Shown piece after piece: positions 29,033 through 39,204 of a stretch of DNA of 64,000 bases. Location of the stretch: positions 62,001 through 126,000 of the forward strand of contig NZ_VWVV01000015.1 in assembly GCF_009830945.1 (NCBI RefSeq), given 5' to 3'. Below the pieces are notes generated by a model that had not been told where the DNA came from, did not search any database, and saw only the letters and a program-made list of their open reading frames with translations. Position 1 is the stretch's first letter, and each line of letters begins with the position of its first letter. Origin of the DNA: Nocardiopsis sp. FR4. GTDB lineage: Bacteria > Actinomycetota > Actinomycetes > Streptosporangiales > Streptosporangiaceae. The position numbers and the translations under genes are program-made.

Positions 29033-29409
29033 TGAGCCAGAACGAGACCGAGACGACCGAGTCGACCGAGGCCCCCGAGACCGCGCCCCTCTCCCCGGAG
29101 GCGGAGGCGCTGGTCGAGGAGATCAGCGAGGCGCTCAAGGACGTGATCGACCCCGAGCTGGGCGTGAACGTCGTCGACCTGGGCCTGCTGTACGGTGTGA
29201 GCGCCGACGAGGGCACGATCACGCTGGACATGACCCTGACCAGCGCGGCCTGCCCGCTGACCGACGTCATCGAGGACCAGGCCACCAGCGCCCTCGACGA
29301 GTTCGGGCGCGAGGTCAAGATCAACTGGGTCTGGATGCCGCCGTGGGGTCCGGACAAGATCACCGACGACGGACGCGACCAGCTGCGCATGCTGGGCTTC
29401 AACGTCTGA
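29032..29409 (+). CDS. sufT: SufT-like DUF59/MIP18 family Fe-S maturation protein
   Basis: The 125-residue protein has a Thr/Glu-rich lead of about 20 residues, then the DUF59 core DVIDPELGVNVVDLGLLYGV and LTLTSAACPLTDVIEDQA-like sequence (TSAACPLTD with the conserved Cys), ending WMPPWGPDKITDDGRDQLRM. Members help cluster assembly or transfer. The start overlaps sufU (TGATG), so it is the last gene of the operon, followed by a strong hairpin. Confidence 0.93.
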   Translation: MSQNETETTESTEAPETAPLSPEAEALVEEISEALKDVIDPELGVNVVDLGLLYGVSADEGTITLDMTLTSAACPLTDVIEDQATSALDEFGREVKINWVWMPPWGPDKITDDGRDQLRMLGFNV

Positions 29410-29413
29410 CGCA

Positions 29414-29466
29414 CGCACGCGAACGGGCCGGTACCCCCTCGGGGGGTCCCGGCCCGTTCGCGTGCG
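29414..29466 (+). terminator. Terminator of the suf operon
   Basis: CGCACGCGAACGGGCCGG (29414-29431) pairs with the matching sequence ending CGTTCGCGTGCG at 29466, with CCCC/GGGG pairing near the loop, forming a very long hairpin 5 bp after the last stop codon. Confidence 0.8.
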
Positions 29467-29485
29467 CCCGGCGGGGGAGCCGTTC

Positions 29486-29950
29486 CTACGGCGCCGCCCC
29501 GTCCGCGCACAGCTGGGCGTGCAGCGTGGCGTGCGCCCACCTCTCCCACTCGTCCGGCGACCAGCCCCGATCGCGGACGAACACCAGGTACAGCTCGGGA
29601 CTGAGCAGGCCGAACGGCAGATCCGCCGCCGTGTCCGCCGACAGGCCGGGACGGGCGCCGGGCTTGGCCACCAGGGCCGTGGCCGCCGCGCGCTGGACCG
29701 TGTAGCGCGGGTCCCCGTCACGGGGCCACAGCGCGGCGATCTCGGGATCGGTGGCGGCGGCCGCGATCAGCGGCGTGAGCGGAGCGACCCGGTCGAAAAC
29801 CTCCCGGGGGCCGCGCACGCGGCCCGGAACCACTCGCGGTCCATGGTGGCCACCGGCTCGGTGTCCCCGGCGACGGTGGTGTCGACGACGTCCTTGAACA
29901 GCGTGCGCTTGTTGCCGAAGACGAAGTAGAGGGTCTGGACGGCCACCCCG
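29486..29950 (-). pseudogene. TetR-family regulator, 5'-truncated and frameshifted
   Basis: Reading from 29950 on the minus strand, GVAVQTLYFVFGNKRTLFKDV is the second half of a TetR HTH. That frame continues about 40 residues (DREWFRAACAAPG) and stops near 29770. The ligand-binding part continues in a different frame (REVFDRVAPLTPLIAAAATD ... HAQLCADGAAP, stop 29486). So there is one indel near 29805-29825, and the first 35-40 residues of the HTH domain are absent. The break at about 29950 is exactly where a methyltransferase fragment starts on the other strand. Confidence 0.75.
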
Positions 29951-29951
29951 C

Positions 29952-30410
29952 GCGCTCGAACTCGGCTGCGGCACCGGGACCAACGCCGTCTACCTGGCCC
30001 GGCACGGCTGGGACGTCGTGGCGGTCGACCTGATCGACCGCGCGATCGAACAGGCGCGGCGCAGGGCCGACGCGGCGGGCGTCGCGCCCCGCCTGGTGTG
30101 CGGCGACGCCACCCGGCTCGAAGAGCTCGACGTGTCCGGCCGCTATGACCTGTTATTCGACCTGAGCTGCTTCTGCGGGATCCCGGCCCACCGCCGCGAC
30201 GCCTACGCCGACGGGATCACCCGCCGCGCCGAGCCCGGCGCGCTGCTGCTGATGTTCGGCTACGGCTACGGGGTGCTCGACCAGGAGTTCGCCGGTGTCA
30301 CCGCCGAGGAGCTGGAGGAACGCTTCCCGGACTGGGACCTGGTCGACACCAAGCCCGGGACGAACGAGTTCCCCACCCACTGGTTCACCCTTCGCCGCCG
30401 CGCGGCCCCC
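29952..30410 (+). pseudogene. SAM-dependent methyltransferase fragment lacking its N-terminus
   Basis: The frame opens abruptly at ALELGCGTGTNAVYLARHGW, the SAM-binding motif I of class I methyltransferases, which normally lies 35-50 residues inside the protein. It continues with VVAVDLIDRAIEQARR, LFDLSCFCGIP and GALLLMFGYGYG and ends near HWFTLRRR. No start codon or ribosome site precedes motif I, and the frame runs on without a stop into antisense sequence of the next gene, so the natural stop also seems lost. The end given is where similarity in character ends. Confidence 0.7.
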
Positions 30411-30455
30411 GCCGGACCGGGGCGGCGCCCCGGGCGGCGCTGCGTCCGGTCACGA

Positions 30456-30486
30456 CGAGGCCCCCGGGCGGGACCCGGGGGCCTCG
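30456..30486. terminator. Hairpin between convergent genes
   Basis: CGAGGCCCCCGGG (30456-30468) pairs perfectly with CCCGGGGGCCTCG (30474-30486). It lies 17 bp beyond the stop of the large HTH gene and serves as its terminator. Confidence 0.7.
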
Positions 30487-30503
30487 AGCCGGAGGGGAGG
30501 CGG

Positions 30504-32819
30504 TCAGTGCGCGGCGAACAGCCCCGCGCGCAGCTCCGCGGCGATGTCGTTGTCCCCGCGCAGGGTCAGCAGGTCGATCAGGGCCTGCGGGTCGGCGAAG
30601 GACTCGTCGTCGTTGTCGGTGACACGGCGGGCCAGGATCCGCAACGCCTCGTCAGTGGAGGCGGGCGCGGTGTACCCGCTCAGGTGCAGGGCCCGGGCGG
30701 CCGGGGGGTGACCGCTCAGGTCCGCGGAGGGCAGTTTGCGCGCGTCCAGGCGGTCGCCGGCCACCGTGATGAACACGCGGTCGCCGGGCTGGGCGGCCTG
30801 GCGGCGCAGCAGCGGCCGCAGGGAGTCGAACGCGGGCTGGTCGCGCCAGACCAGTACCAACAGGTCGGCCCCGGGCGCGGTCAGGCACAGCAGCCGCCCG
30901 GGCTGCAGGCCCAGGTGGGTGGCGTAGCCGGTGGGGACGGCCACGGGCGCGCCGTTGAGGTGGTCGGCGGTGATGTCGATGCGGTGCCACCAGCGCCCGT
31001 CCGGGGCGCGGAAGCAGCGGGCCGCCATGGCCGGGTCGCTCGCACCCGGACGTGCGTGCGGGACGGGGGGAACGGCCTGCGCGGCGGGCGGGGCGCCGAG
31101 GACCTGACCGGGGGCCGGGCCCAGCGGTACGACGCGGTGCGGGTCCAGGGCCGCGGTGCCCAGGGCGGCGCCCTGCTCGTGGGCGAAGACCGGCTGGGGG
31201 GCGGACGAGGACTCGGCCGGGGGGGCGTCCATACGGCGTCGTATCGGCAGCCCGTTCTCGGTGGTGCTCCCCGCCTCCTCCGGCGCGTTGTGGCCCGCGT
31301 GGTTGGTGGGCACCTCCATGGGCACCGACGGGTCCACCAGCACGTGCCCGTCCCGCAGGCTCACCCCCGGCGTGCTCAGCAGCCAGGCGCGCAGCTCCTG
31401 CTGGCGGATGCCGATACGGCTCAGCCGGATACCGGCCTCGGTCATGCTGGGCGCGTCGCCCAGCAGTTCCCGGGTCTGCCAGCGCAGCCGGTTGGGGTCG
31501 TCGGCGATGAGCCAGCCGTTGTGCATCCGCCGGTCGGTGAACAGGGTGATGATCACCCGCCACAGCGGTGTGCCCAGCGTGGGCACCTCGACGGGATGGT
31601 CGGGGTGGGCGTTGATCAGCCGGTCGATGGTGGTCGCCGAGCCCAGCAGCTCGGACAGTTCCCGCAGGTGCTTGGTGATCGCCGCGCCCTCGGGGGCGTT
31701 GAGCCAGCGCAGCAGGCGCTCCTCCACCTTGCGCTGGGCGGCGCGGATCTGGGTGACGTCCACCGCGATCTGCTCCGACAGCACGCGGATGCTGATGGGG
31801 TCGGTGGCGAACAGGCGCTCGGCCGCGACCGTGCGCTCCAGCTCCGGCCAGGAGCGGAACATCTCCTCCACCAGGTCCACCAGGGGGTGCTCGCCCAGCG
31901 CCGGGGCTGGGGGCCGCTCCTCCACGTGGTCGGGGCGCATCGCCTTGGGCGGGCCGAAACTGGGCCGGCGCAGGGTACGACCGGGACCCAGGAGCGAGCT
32001 GCGGAACTGCGAGCGCAGGTCGCCCACGCCGTCCCGCCCGCCCTCGCCGTTGACCGCCTCGGTGTCCAGGGCCGACCCGGGGATCATCGCGGCGGAGCTG
32101 ACCGTGGCGGTGGGGGCCGCGCCCTGCTCCGCGACCACCGACTCCTCGTCCTGCTCTCCGTTGCGCTGGGCGCGCAGGGCCCGCAGGGTGCGGATCGCCC
32201 GGGTCGCGGGGGTCTGCGGCGGCGTGAGCCCGGTTCCGGAGTCCCCGCCCGCCTCGTCACCCGCGCCGGTGGCGGCGGTGAGGTACTCCAGGGCGTTGCG
32301 CACGTGCTCGGGGGCCGAGTCGGGCATCCAGTGGCTGATGGTGCGCACGGCCTCCATCATCAGCGCGGGGGAGGGCGTGGGTCCCGATGGCAGTTCGCAG
32401 CAGGGCTGCAGCGCGCGCCAGGCCACCGTGCTCACCACGTCCACCACACCGCAGCCGGGCAGCCGCCACTCGTTGATCTCCTGCGGGCTGCTGGAGACGA
32501 GACGCTCCCAGTCCCCGGCGGCGGACACGACGGCGCCGCGAACGGGCTCGGACAGCTCGGAGCAGTCCACCGCCTGCGTGCGCAGGCTCGGTAGGAACTC
32601 GGCCAGGGGGACGTGCGGCCAGTGCTCCAGGGCCAGGCGGGCGATGCCGTGGGCGAGCCAGGGCGGACCGGCGATGTCCAGGACACGGGCCACCGGCAGC
32701 GAGTGCCACCAGCCGTCGATGAGGCGGTCATGGTGGAGCAGGGGTGCCACGTCCGGCGACCTCGACCACCGCAGCGCGGGCGCGAGGTCGACGAGGCAGA
32801 TCGGAGAGACGGCGTTCAT
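30504..32819 (-). CDS. Large HTH protein of unknown function
   Basis: The 771-residue protein starts at ATG 32819 (MNAVSPICLVDLAPAL). Residues 1-190 are helical. A disordered stretch follows, and around residue 340-400 there is a sigma-factor region-4-like helix-turn-helix (DPISIRVLSEQIAVDVTQIRA). A middle domain has LWRVIITLFTDRRMHNGWLI. A Pro/Ala-rich linker leads to a C-terminal domain of about 170 residues beginning FRAPDGRWWHRIDITADHLN. No membrane segment is present. Proteins of this layout seem confined to actinobacteria, with no established role to my knowledge. A DNA-binding role is inferred from the HTH only. The gene is monocistronic. Confidence 0.75.
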   Translation of the reverse strand: MNAVSPICLVDLAPALRWSRSPDVAPLLHHDRLIDGWWHSLPVARVLDIAGPPWLAHGIARLALEHWPHVPLAEFLPSLRTQAVDCSELSEPVRGAVVSAAGDWERLVSSSPQEINEWRLPGCGVVDVVSTVAWRALQPCCELPSGPTPSPALMMEAVRTISHWMPDSAPEHVRNALEYLTAATGAGDEAGGDSGTGLTPPQTPATRAIRTLRALRAQRNGEQDEESVVAEQGAAPTATVSSAAMIPGSALDTEAVNGEGGRDGVGDLRSQFRSSLLGPGRTLRRPSFGPPKAMRPDHVEERPPAPALGEHPLVDLVEEMFRSWPELERTVAAERLFATDPISIRVLSEQIAVDVTQIRAAQRKVEERLLRWLNAPEGAAITKHLRELSELLGSATTIDRLINAHPDHPVEVPTLGTPLWRVIITLFTDRRMHNGWLIADDPNRLRWQTRELLGDAPSMTEAGIRLSRIGIRQQELRAWLLSTPGVSLRDGHVLVDPSVPMEVPTNHAGHNAPEEAGSTTENGLPIRRRMDAPPAESSSAPQPVFAHEQGAALGTAALDPHRVVPLGPAPGQVLGAPPAAQAVPPVPHARPGASDPAMAARCFRAPDGRWWHRIDITADHLNGAPVAVPTGYATHLGLQPGRLLCLTAPGADLLVLVWRDQPAFDSLRPLLRRQAAQPGDRVFITVAGDRLDARKLPSADLSGHPPAARALHLSGYTAPASTDEALRILARRVTDNDDESFADPQALIDLLTLRGDNDIAAELRAGLFAAH

Positions 32820-33488
32820 CCGCTGGGGACCTCGACCTCCTGGTGTCTGCACGTGAATTGGGAAGGAACCGCACGGGCCTTCGGTTCGATGCACCACAGT
32901 ACGCGCCCCTCACCCGCGTGGGGGCCGAGCGTCGGGCCGGTCCGGTGTGCCGGGGGAGGGCACGGCGAGCCGGGGGACAGGGGTGCCGTGAGCACTTCTC
33001 CGAGATCGTACGTCCCCGCGCGCCACATGGGTACCCCCAGGTGGACCCGGTCAGCGGTCCGCGGGACGCGAACACGGTGCGTGATCACGGCAAGAGGGAC
33101 GTTCACCACCGGTGACCTGCGTGAATGTGTGATCTACCTCATAAGAGATATACGCCTTTGGTGAGGTCGGCCGGGCGGAGGGGTTTCCCGAGCCGCTCCG
33201 GAACCGCGGTGCGCGCGCACCCCCTCCGGCCCCTGCGGGGGCCGGTGCGGACCCCGCGGCGGCGCACCGCGCCTCAGGCACCCGGTCGTCGGTCGCGGGT
33301 ATGCTGGACGGGCACTGTCATCGCCCGAACGACCTTTCTCCCGGGAGGCCGCACCCGCTGGCCGACAGGGGTCGACGGTGTTGGGGCACAGGTCGGCGCG
33401 CCCCCGTGCGGCCCGTACCAGAATTCCGTACCCGCGCTCCCTCGGCGTTGCGCAGGCGTGGGACGGTCGAGCCGGATGATTGGTAGAT
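32820..33488. other. Intergenic region of 669 bp without a gene
   Basis: No frame here has both a ribosome site and protein-like composition. Visible items are a less GC-rich patch at 33120-33165, likely a promoter for one of the flanking divergent genes, and a short hairpin CCGGCCCC-TGCG-GGGGCCGG at 33226-33245. Nothing else stands out. Confidence 0.5.
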
Positions 33489-34448
33489 GTGACGGACCTC
33501 CAGACGAATCCCCCAGCGGCCGCTCGCGTGAGCAGACCGGAGCCCATCCGGTCCTACGTGGCGATCGGCGACAGCTTCACCGAGGGGATGGAAGACGACA
33601 GCGGCCCGGGCGGCGAGTACCGGGGCTTCGCCGACCGCCTCGCCGAGCACCTGGGCACGGTCACGCCGGACTTCCGCTACGCCAACCTGGGCGTGCGGGG
33701 ACGCCGGATGCGGCACATCTTCGGTGAGCAGCTGGAGCAGACCCTCCGGTGGAAACCGGACCTGGTCACCGTCTTCGCCGGCGGCAACGACGTACTGCGC
33801 CCGGGCAGCGACCTCGACCGGCTGGCCGAGCACTTCGAGTGGGGTATCCGCCAACTGCGCGACGCGGGTCTGCGCGTGGTGATCCTCTCCGGCCACGACA
33901 CCGGCTGGATCCCCGTCCTGCGCTACTACCGGGGTCGCGTCGCCGTGTTCAGCATGCACATGCGCGCCGTCGCCGAGCGCACCGGAACCGAGGTCGTGGA
34001 CCTGTGGGCGCTCAACGCCCTCGCCGACCCCCGGGCCTGGAGTGAGGACCGCCTGCACCTCAACGGTGCGGGCCACCAGATCGTGGCCGCGCGCATCGCC
34101 GACCTCCTGGGCTTCCCCATGGGGCCGACCGAGGCCTGGACCGACCCGTGGACCACCCCTCCCCAGCAGCTGCCCAGCATCCTGCGGCGCCGGCAGACCC
34201 GCCGCTGGGCCCGCCAGCACCTGGTGCCCTGGCTGCGCCGACGCGCACTGGGCCGCTCCTCCGGCGACGGGCGCCAGCCCAAGCGGCCCCACCTGGACTA
34301 CCTCTACGACGAGGCCACCCGCGCCGAGATCGCCAGGGCCGTCGCCGAGGGCAGGGTCCGGGAGGCCGCCTACAACGGCTTCGACCCGGTCGGGAGCACA
34401 CCGACCAGCAGTCCCTCGGGCACCAAGGGGCCCGACCCCGTGGAGTGA
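33489..34448 (+). CDS. SGNH/GDSL-family hydrolase
   Basis: The 319-residue protein has all four SGNH blocks: block I YVAIGDSFTEG (catalytic Ser), block II with Gly in NLGVRGRRM, block III VFAGGNDVL (Asn), and block V EDRLHLNGAGHQ (Asp/His). It lacks a signal peptide, so it probably acts on a cytosolic ester. The C-terminal 90 residues are basic and extend beyond the fold. GTG 33489 is taken as the start; GATGAT 8 nt upstream could be a -10 for a leaderless mRNA. TTG 33480 is an alternative. Confidence 0.88.
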   Translation: MTDLQTNPPAAARVSRPEPIRSYVAIGDSFTEGMEDDSGPGGEYRGFADRLAEHLGTVTPDFRYANLGVRGRRMRHIFGEQLEQTLRWKPDLVTVFAGGNDVLRPGSDLDRLAEHFEWGIRQLRDAGLRVVILSGHDTGWIPVLRYYRGRVAVFSMHMRAVAERTGTEVVDLWALNALADPRAWSEDRLHLNGAGHQIVAARIADLLGFPMGPTEAWTDPWTTPPQQLPSILRRRQTRRWARQHLVPWLRRRALGRSSGDGRQPKRPHLDYLYDEATRAEIARAVAEGRVREAAYNGFDPVGSTPTSSPSGTKGPDPVE

Positions 34449-34491
34449 CCCGGGGCCGGCGTGCCCCCCGGCCTCCGGGGGCGTCCGGACC

Positions 34492-34533
34492 GCGCCTGGG
34501 GCCCCGCACCGACAGGCGCGGGGCCCCAGGCGC
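34492..34533. terminator. Bidirectional terminator between convergent genes
   Basis: GCGCCTGGGGCCCC (34492-34505) pairs perfectly with GGGGCCCCAGGCGC (34520-34533) between the SGNH hydrolase and the EAL/CBS gene. Confidence 0.75.
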
Positions 34534-34546
34534 TTCCGGTCCGGGC

Positions 34547-35719
34547 TCAGCTGCGCGACAGGGACTGGATGAGGTCGCTGATGTGTACCACGCCCAGGCA
34601 CTGGCCGTAGTCGTTGGTCGCGATCAGGTCGTCGTAGACACGCACGGTGTCCTGCCCGGCCACCCGCAGCGCCGCCAGCGCCGACATCCAGGCCGGGACC
34701 GTGCGCGGGGACTCCGCCAGGCGCATCGCGGGACGCTTGGCGTGCAGGGCGTGCCCGTAGCGGCCGGTCACCGACAGCAGGAACCGGGTCCGGTCGATCA
34801 CCCCGACCGGCCGCTCCCGGTGGTCGATGAGGATGACGCTGTTCAGAGCCGGATCCCCGGTGAAGGACTCCAGCACCTGTTCGGCGGTGGCGTCGGAGTC
34901 CAGCCCCACCGGCGGCACCATGAACTCGGTGACCCGGGGCCCGGAGTCGTGCGCGCCCTCCTGCCCCGCGGTCGGCTCGGGCACCGGGGTCACCCGCTCG
35001 CCCGGCCGCCAGGTGTGGTCGGCGAAGAACGGGCCCGTGCCCACGCGTATCCCGCAGCGGCGCAGCCGTACCACGTCCTCGGCCGCGTGCACGCCCGAGG
35101 CCAGCGCGTACACCCCGCTGCCGCGGCCGATCCGGGCCAGGCCCTCCACCACCGTGGCCTGCCGCTGGTCCGAGGCCACCTTGGACACGATCGAGGGGTC
35201 GATCCGCATCAGGAAGGGAGCGGACTCCACCACCAGGTCCGGGCGCACCATCGCGGTGCCGAAACCGCACCGGAACCCCGCCGAGCGCAGCCGGGCCACA
35301 CCGGCGACGACGGTGGGCCTGGCCAGCTCGGCCAGATCGGGGCTGAGCATGAAGGTGATGTCGCGGGGACGGCGGCCCGCACGGCGCAACTGGCTCTCCG
35401 CCAGGGCCGCGAACCCCTCACCCGACAGCATCCGCGCCGGCAGCGGCAGCACGAGCGGCAGCAGGCTCTCGGTCGCCGCGGCCTCCCGGACCAGGACCAG
35501 GAGCCACTCGGCCACCGCCGACTCCTCCTGGGAACTGACCTCCGCGAAGCGGCCGCGGCCCGACGGAGGCGGGGCGGCGGTGATCTCCACGGCCACCACG
35601 GCACCCGAGTCCAGGTCCACGACGGGTTGGTAGATGGGCGCGCCCGCGGCACGGCGGGGAGGCGCGTCGGACTCGTCCCGCCATGCTGTGGGGGAGTGTT
35701 GGGAATGCAGGGCAGACAC
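34547..35719 (-). CDS. Degenerate EAL-domain protein with C-terminal CBS-like domain
   Basis: The 390-residue protein has an EAL fold at about residues 25-245: IYQPVVDLDSGAVVAVEITA occupies the place of the EAL signature, then LPLVLPLPARML, FRCGFGTAM, FLMRIDPSIV and CGIRVGTGPFFA. The catalytic EAL triplet reads EIT, and several metal-binding acidic residues appear replaced, so cyclic-di-GMP hydrolysis is unlikely. Residues about 270-390 form a CBS-like pair (VTEFMVPPVGLDSDATAEQV ... YDDLIATNDYGQCLGVVHIS). A sensory or regulatory role, binding c-di-GMP or a nucleotide, is inferred. The layout fits a GGDEF-less regulator. Confidence 0.8.
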   Translation of the reverse strand: MSALHSQHSPTAWRDESDAPPRRAAGAPIYQPVVDLDSGAVVAVEITAAPPPSGRGRFAEVSSQEESAVAEWLLVLVREAAATESLLPLVLPLPARMLSGEGFAALAESQLRRAGRRPRDITFMLSPDLAELARPTVVAGVARLRSAGFRCGFGTAMVRPDLVVESAPFLMRIDPSIVSKVASDQRQATVVEGLARIGRGSGVYALASGVHAAEDVVRLRRCGIRVGTGPFFADHTWRPGERVTPVPEPTAGQEGAHDSGPRVTEFMVPPVGLDSDATAEQVLESFTGDPALNSVILIDHRERPVGVIDRTRFLLSVTGRYGHALHAKRPAMRLAESPRTVPAWMSALAALRVAGQDTVRVYDDLIATNDYGQCLGVVHISDLIQSLSRS

Positions 35720-35831
35720 ATATCCATGGTGTCCGGGAAACGGTCCTACCTGAAGGCGTTTTCTCGGCTGTTCGGTTCACCTTCACGCCCCGTTCCTCGC
35801 GGCTCCACCGAGGTGAACCGCCGCATACACG

Positions 35832-35868
35832 CCGCACCGCCCGCCGGGTCTCCCGGCGGGCGGTGCGG
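35832..35868 (-). terminator. Terminator of the carboxylase gene
   Basis: A 17-bp perfect stem around a TCT loop (arms 35832-35848 and 35852-35868) lies 73 bp past the stop of the gene at 35942. Confidence 0.7.
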
Positions 35869-35941
35869 TGCGGGCGGGGCGCCCCGTTCGTCGTGCGGCG
35901 GGCGTGGACCCCCGTCCCACCTGAGCGAAGGCCCCCGGCGC

Positions 35942-37381
<1,440 letters not shown>

Positions 37382-37449
37382 GGAAGCTGCGCTCCTTCGC
37401 CGAAGCGGTCATGGGCACGCCGGTGCGGCGGCACTGGAGAATCGGTGCG

Positions 37450-37474
37450 GGGGCCGCCGCGGCGCGGCGGCCCC
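37450..37474 (-). terminator. Hairpin between fabF and the carboxylase gene
   Basis: GGGGCCGCC (37450-37458) pairs with GGCGGCCCC (37466-37474), 13 bp past the fabF stop. It may end or attenuate the fab transcript. Confidence 0.5.
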
Positions 37475-37487
37475 GTCGCGCGCCGGA

Positions 37488-38726
37488 TCAGGCGCGGCGG
37501 AAGACCACCGCGATGTTGTGGCCGCCGAACCCGAAGGACTCGTTGATGGCGGCGACGTCGCCGGTGGGCATGTCCCGGGGCTTGTCACGGACGATGTCCA
37601 CGACCACCTCGGGGTCGAGCTCCTCGATGTTGATGGTCGCCGGGATGCGACCGTCGTGCAGGGCCAGGATGGTCGCGATCGACTCCACCGCGCCCGCCCC
37701 GCCCAGCAGGTGGCCGGTCATGGACTTGGTGGAGGTCACCGCCACCCGGTCGGCGGCGGAGTCGCCCAGCGCCGCGCGGATCGCGCGCGTCTCACCGACG
37801 TCCCCGGCCGGGGTGGAGGTGGCGTGCGCGTTGACGTGGACGATGTCGTCGGGCGTGAGGTCGGCGTCGGCCAGGGCCTGGGTGATGGCCCGGGCCTGCC
37901 CGGTGCCCTCCGGCTCGGGCTGGACGATGTCGTAGGCGTCGTTGGTGTAGCCCACCCCGGCGGCGTGCGCGTAGACGCGGGCGCCGCGCTTGGCGGCGTG
38001 CTCGGCCGACTCCAGGACGAGGATGCCCGCGCCCTCGCCCATCACGAAGCCGTCGCGGTTCCTGTCCCAGGGGCGGGAGGCGGTCTGCGGGTCGTCGTTG
38101 CGCGTGGACAGGGCGCGCATGGAGGCGAAGGAGGCGATGTTGAGCGGATGGATCGCGGCCTCGGTGCCGCCCGCGATCACGACGTCGGCGCGGCCCGCGC
38201 GGATCATGTCCACACCGTTGGCGATGGCCTCGGCGCTGGAGGCGCAGGCGCTCACCGGCACGTGGGACCCGGCCCGGGCCGTGTACTCCAGGCTGATCGC
38301 GGCGGCGGGGCTGTTGGGCATGAGCATGGGCACGGTGAACGGGGAGACCCGCTTCCAGCCCTTCTCACGGAAGGTGTCGTACTGCTCCAGGATGGTGAGG
38401 ATGCCACCGATCCCGCTGGAGACCACCACGCCCAGGCGCACGGGGTCGACCTCGGGGGACCCGGCGTCGGCCCAGGCCTCCGCCGCGGCGATCAGCGCGA
38501 ACTGCTGGGTGCGGTCCAGGCGGCGCAGACGCGGCCGGGGCAGCTTCTCCGCGGGCTCCTGCGCGATCCGTCCGGCGAAGTGCACGGGCAGCGACTCGTG
38601 CCACTCCTCCGGCAGCGCGGTGATGCCGGAGTGGCCGTCGAGGAGCGCGGACCATGTGGTCGCGACGTCACCCCCGAGGGGGGTGGTGGCGCCGAGGCCG
38701 GTGACGACGACATCGGTCTTGGACAT
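37488..38726 (-). CDS. fabF: 3-oxoacyl-ACP synthase II (KAS II)
   Basis: The 412-residue condensing enzyme has VVVTGLGATTPLGGDV at the start, the active-site cysteine in VPVSACASSAEAIANG near residue 163, the first catalytic histidine in VNAHATSTPAGD near 305 and the second in SFGFGGHNIAVVF at the C-terminus. It elongates acyl-ACP with malonyl-ACP. Last of the fabD-fabH-acpP-fabF run, 132 bp after acpP. Confidence 0.96.
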   Translation of the reverse strand: MSKTDVVVTGLGATTPLGGDVATTWSALLDGHSGITALPEEWHESLPVHFAGRIAQEPAEKLPRPRLRRLDRTQQFALIAAAEAWADAGSPEVDPVRLGVVVSSGIGGILTILEQYDTFREKGWKRVSPFTVPMLMPNSPAAAISLEYTARAGSHVPVSACASSAEAIANGVDMIRAGRADVVIAGGTEAAIHPLNIASFASMRALSTRNDDPQTASRPWDRNRDGFVMGEGAGILVLESAEHAAKRGARVYAHAAGVGYTNDAYDIVQPEPEGTGQARAITQALADADLTPDDIVHVNAHATSTPAGDVGETRAIRAALGDSAADRVAVTSTKSMTGHLLGGAGAVESIATILALHDGRIPATINIEELDPEVVVDIVRDKPRDMPTGDVAAINESFGFGGHNIAVVFRRA

Positions 38727-38858
38727 GATCCGATCGCCCTTCTCGTGGGTCGTTCCCGGCTGCGGGCCGGGAAGGCTTGGCTTTGGTGAACGGTGCCCCG
38801 TACGGCGGCTGTGGGGTGGGGCGGCCGGGACGGTGTGGGCCCCGCCGCCCCGAACGCG

Positions 38859-39098
38859 CTACTTCTGGATGAAGTTGATGACGTCCTGGACCGTCTTGAG
38901 GTCCTTGAGCTGGTCGTCCGGGATCTCCACACCGAACTTGTCCTGGGCGGCGATGGCGATCTCCACCATGGACAGCGAGTCGATGTCGAGGTCGTCCACA
39001 AAGCTCTTCTCCGGGGTGACCTCGGAGGGCTCGGTGCCGACGATCTCCTCGATGATCTCGCCGAGGCCTTCCAGGATCTCCTGCTCGCTGTGAGCCAT
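38859..39098 (-). CDS. acpP: Acyl carrier protein
   Basis: The 79-residue acidic protein carries the phosphopantetheine site serine in DDLDIDSLSMVE (Ser41). ATG 39098 (MAHSEQEILEGLGE) has AAGGAGAAACACGAC upstream; an earlier in-frame ATG lacks a ribosome site. It carries growing acyl chains between FabH, FabF and FabD. It follows fabH by 106 bp. Confidence 0.96.
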   Translation of the reverse strand: MAHSEQEILEGLGEIIEEIVGTEPSEVTPEKSFVDDLDIDSLSMVEIAIAAQDKFGVEIPDDQLKDLKTVQDVINFIQK

Positions 39099-39204
39099 GT
39101 CGTGTTTCTCCTTGCTTGGTGTTCGGTGTTGGTTCAGGGACACCGTCCGGGCCGTGGACGTGAGGGCTCGGACCGGGCGGTGTGACCGCGGGTTCGGGCG
39201 GTGC

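Noticed and set aside
30018..32594. 858-codon plus-strand frame
   Set aside because: Only its first part encodes the methyltransferase fragment. The rest is antisense to the large HTH gene, with the Arg/Gly-rich composition typical of high-GC shadow frames.
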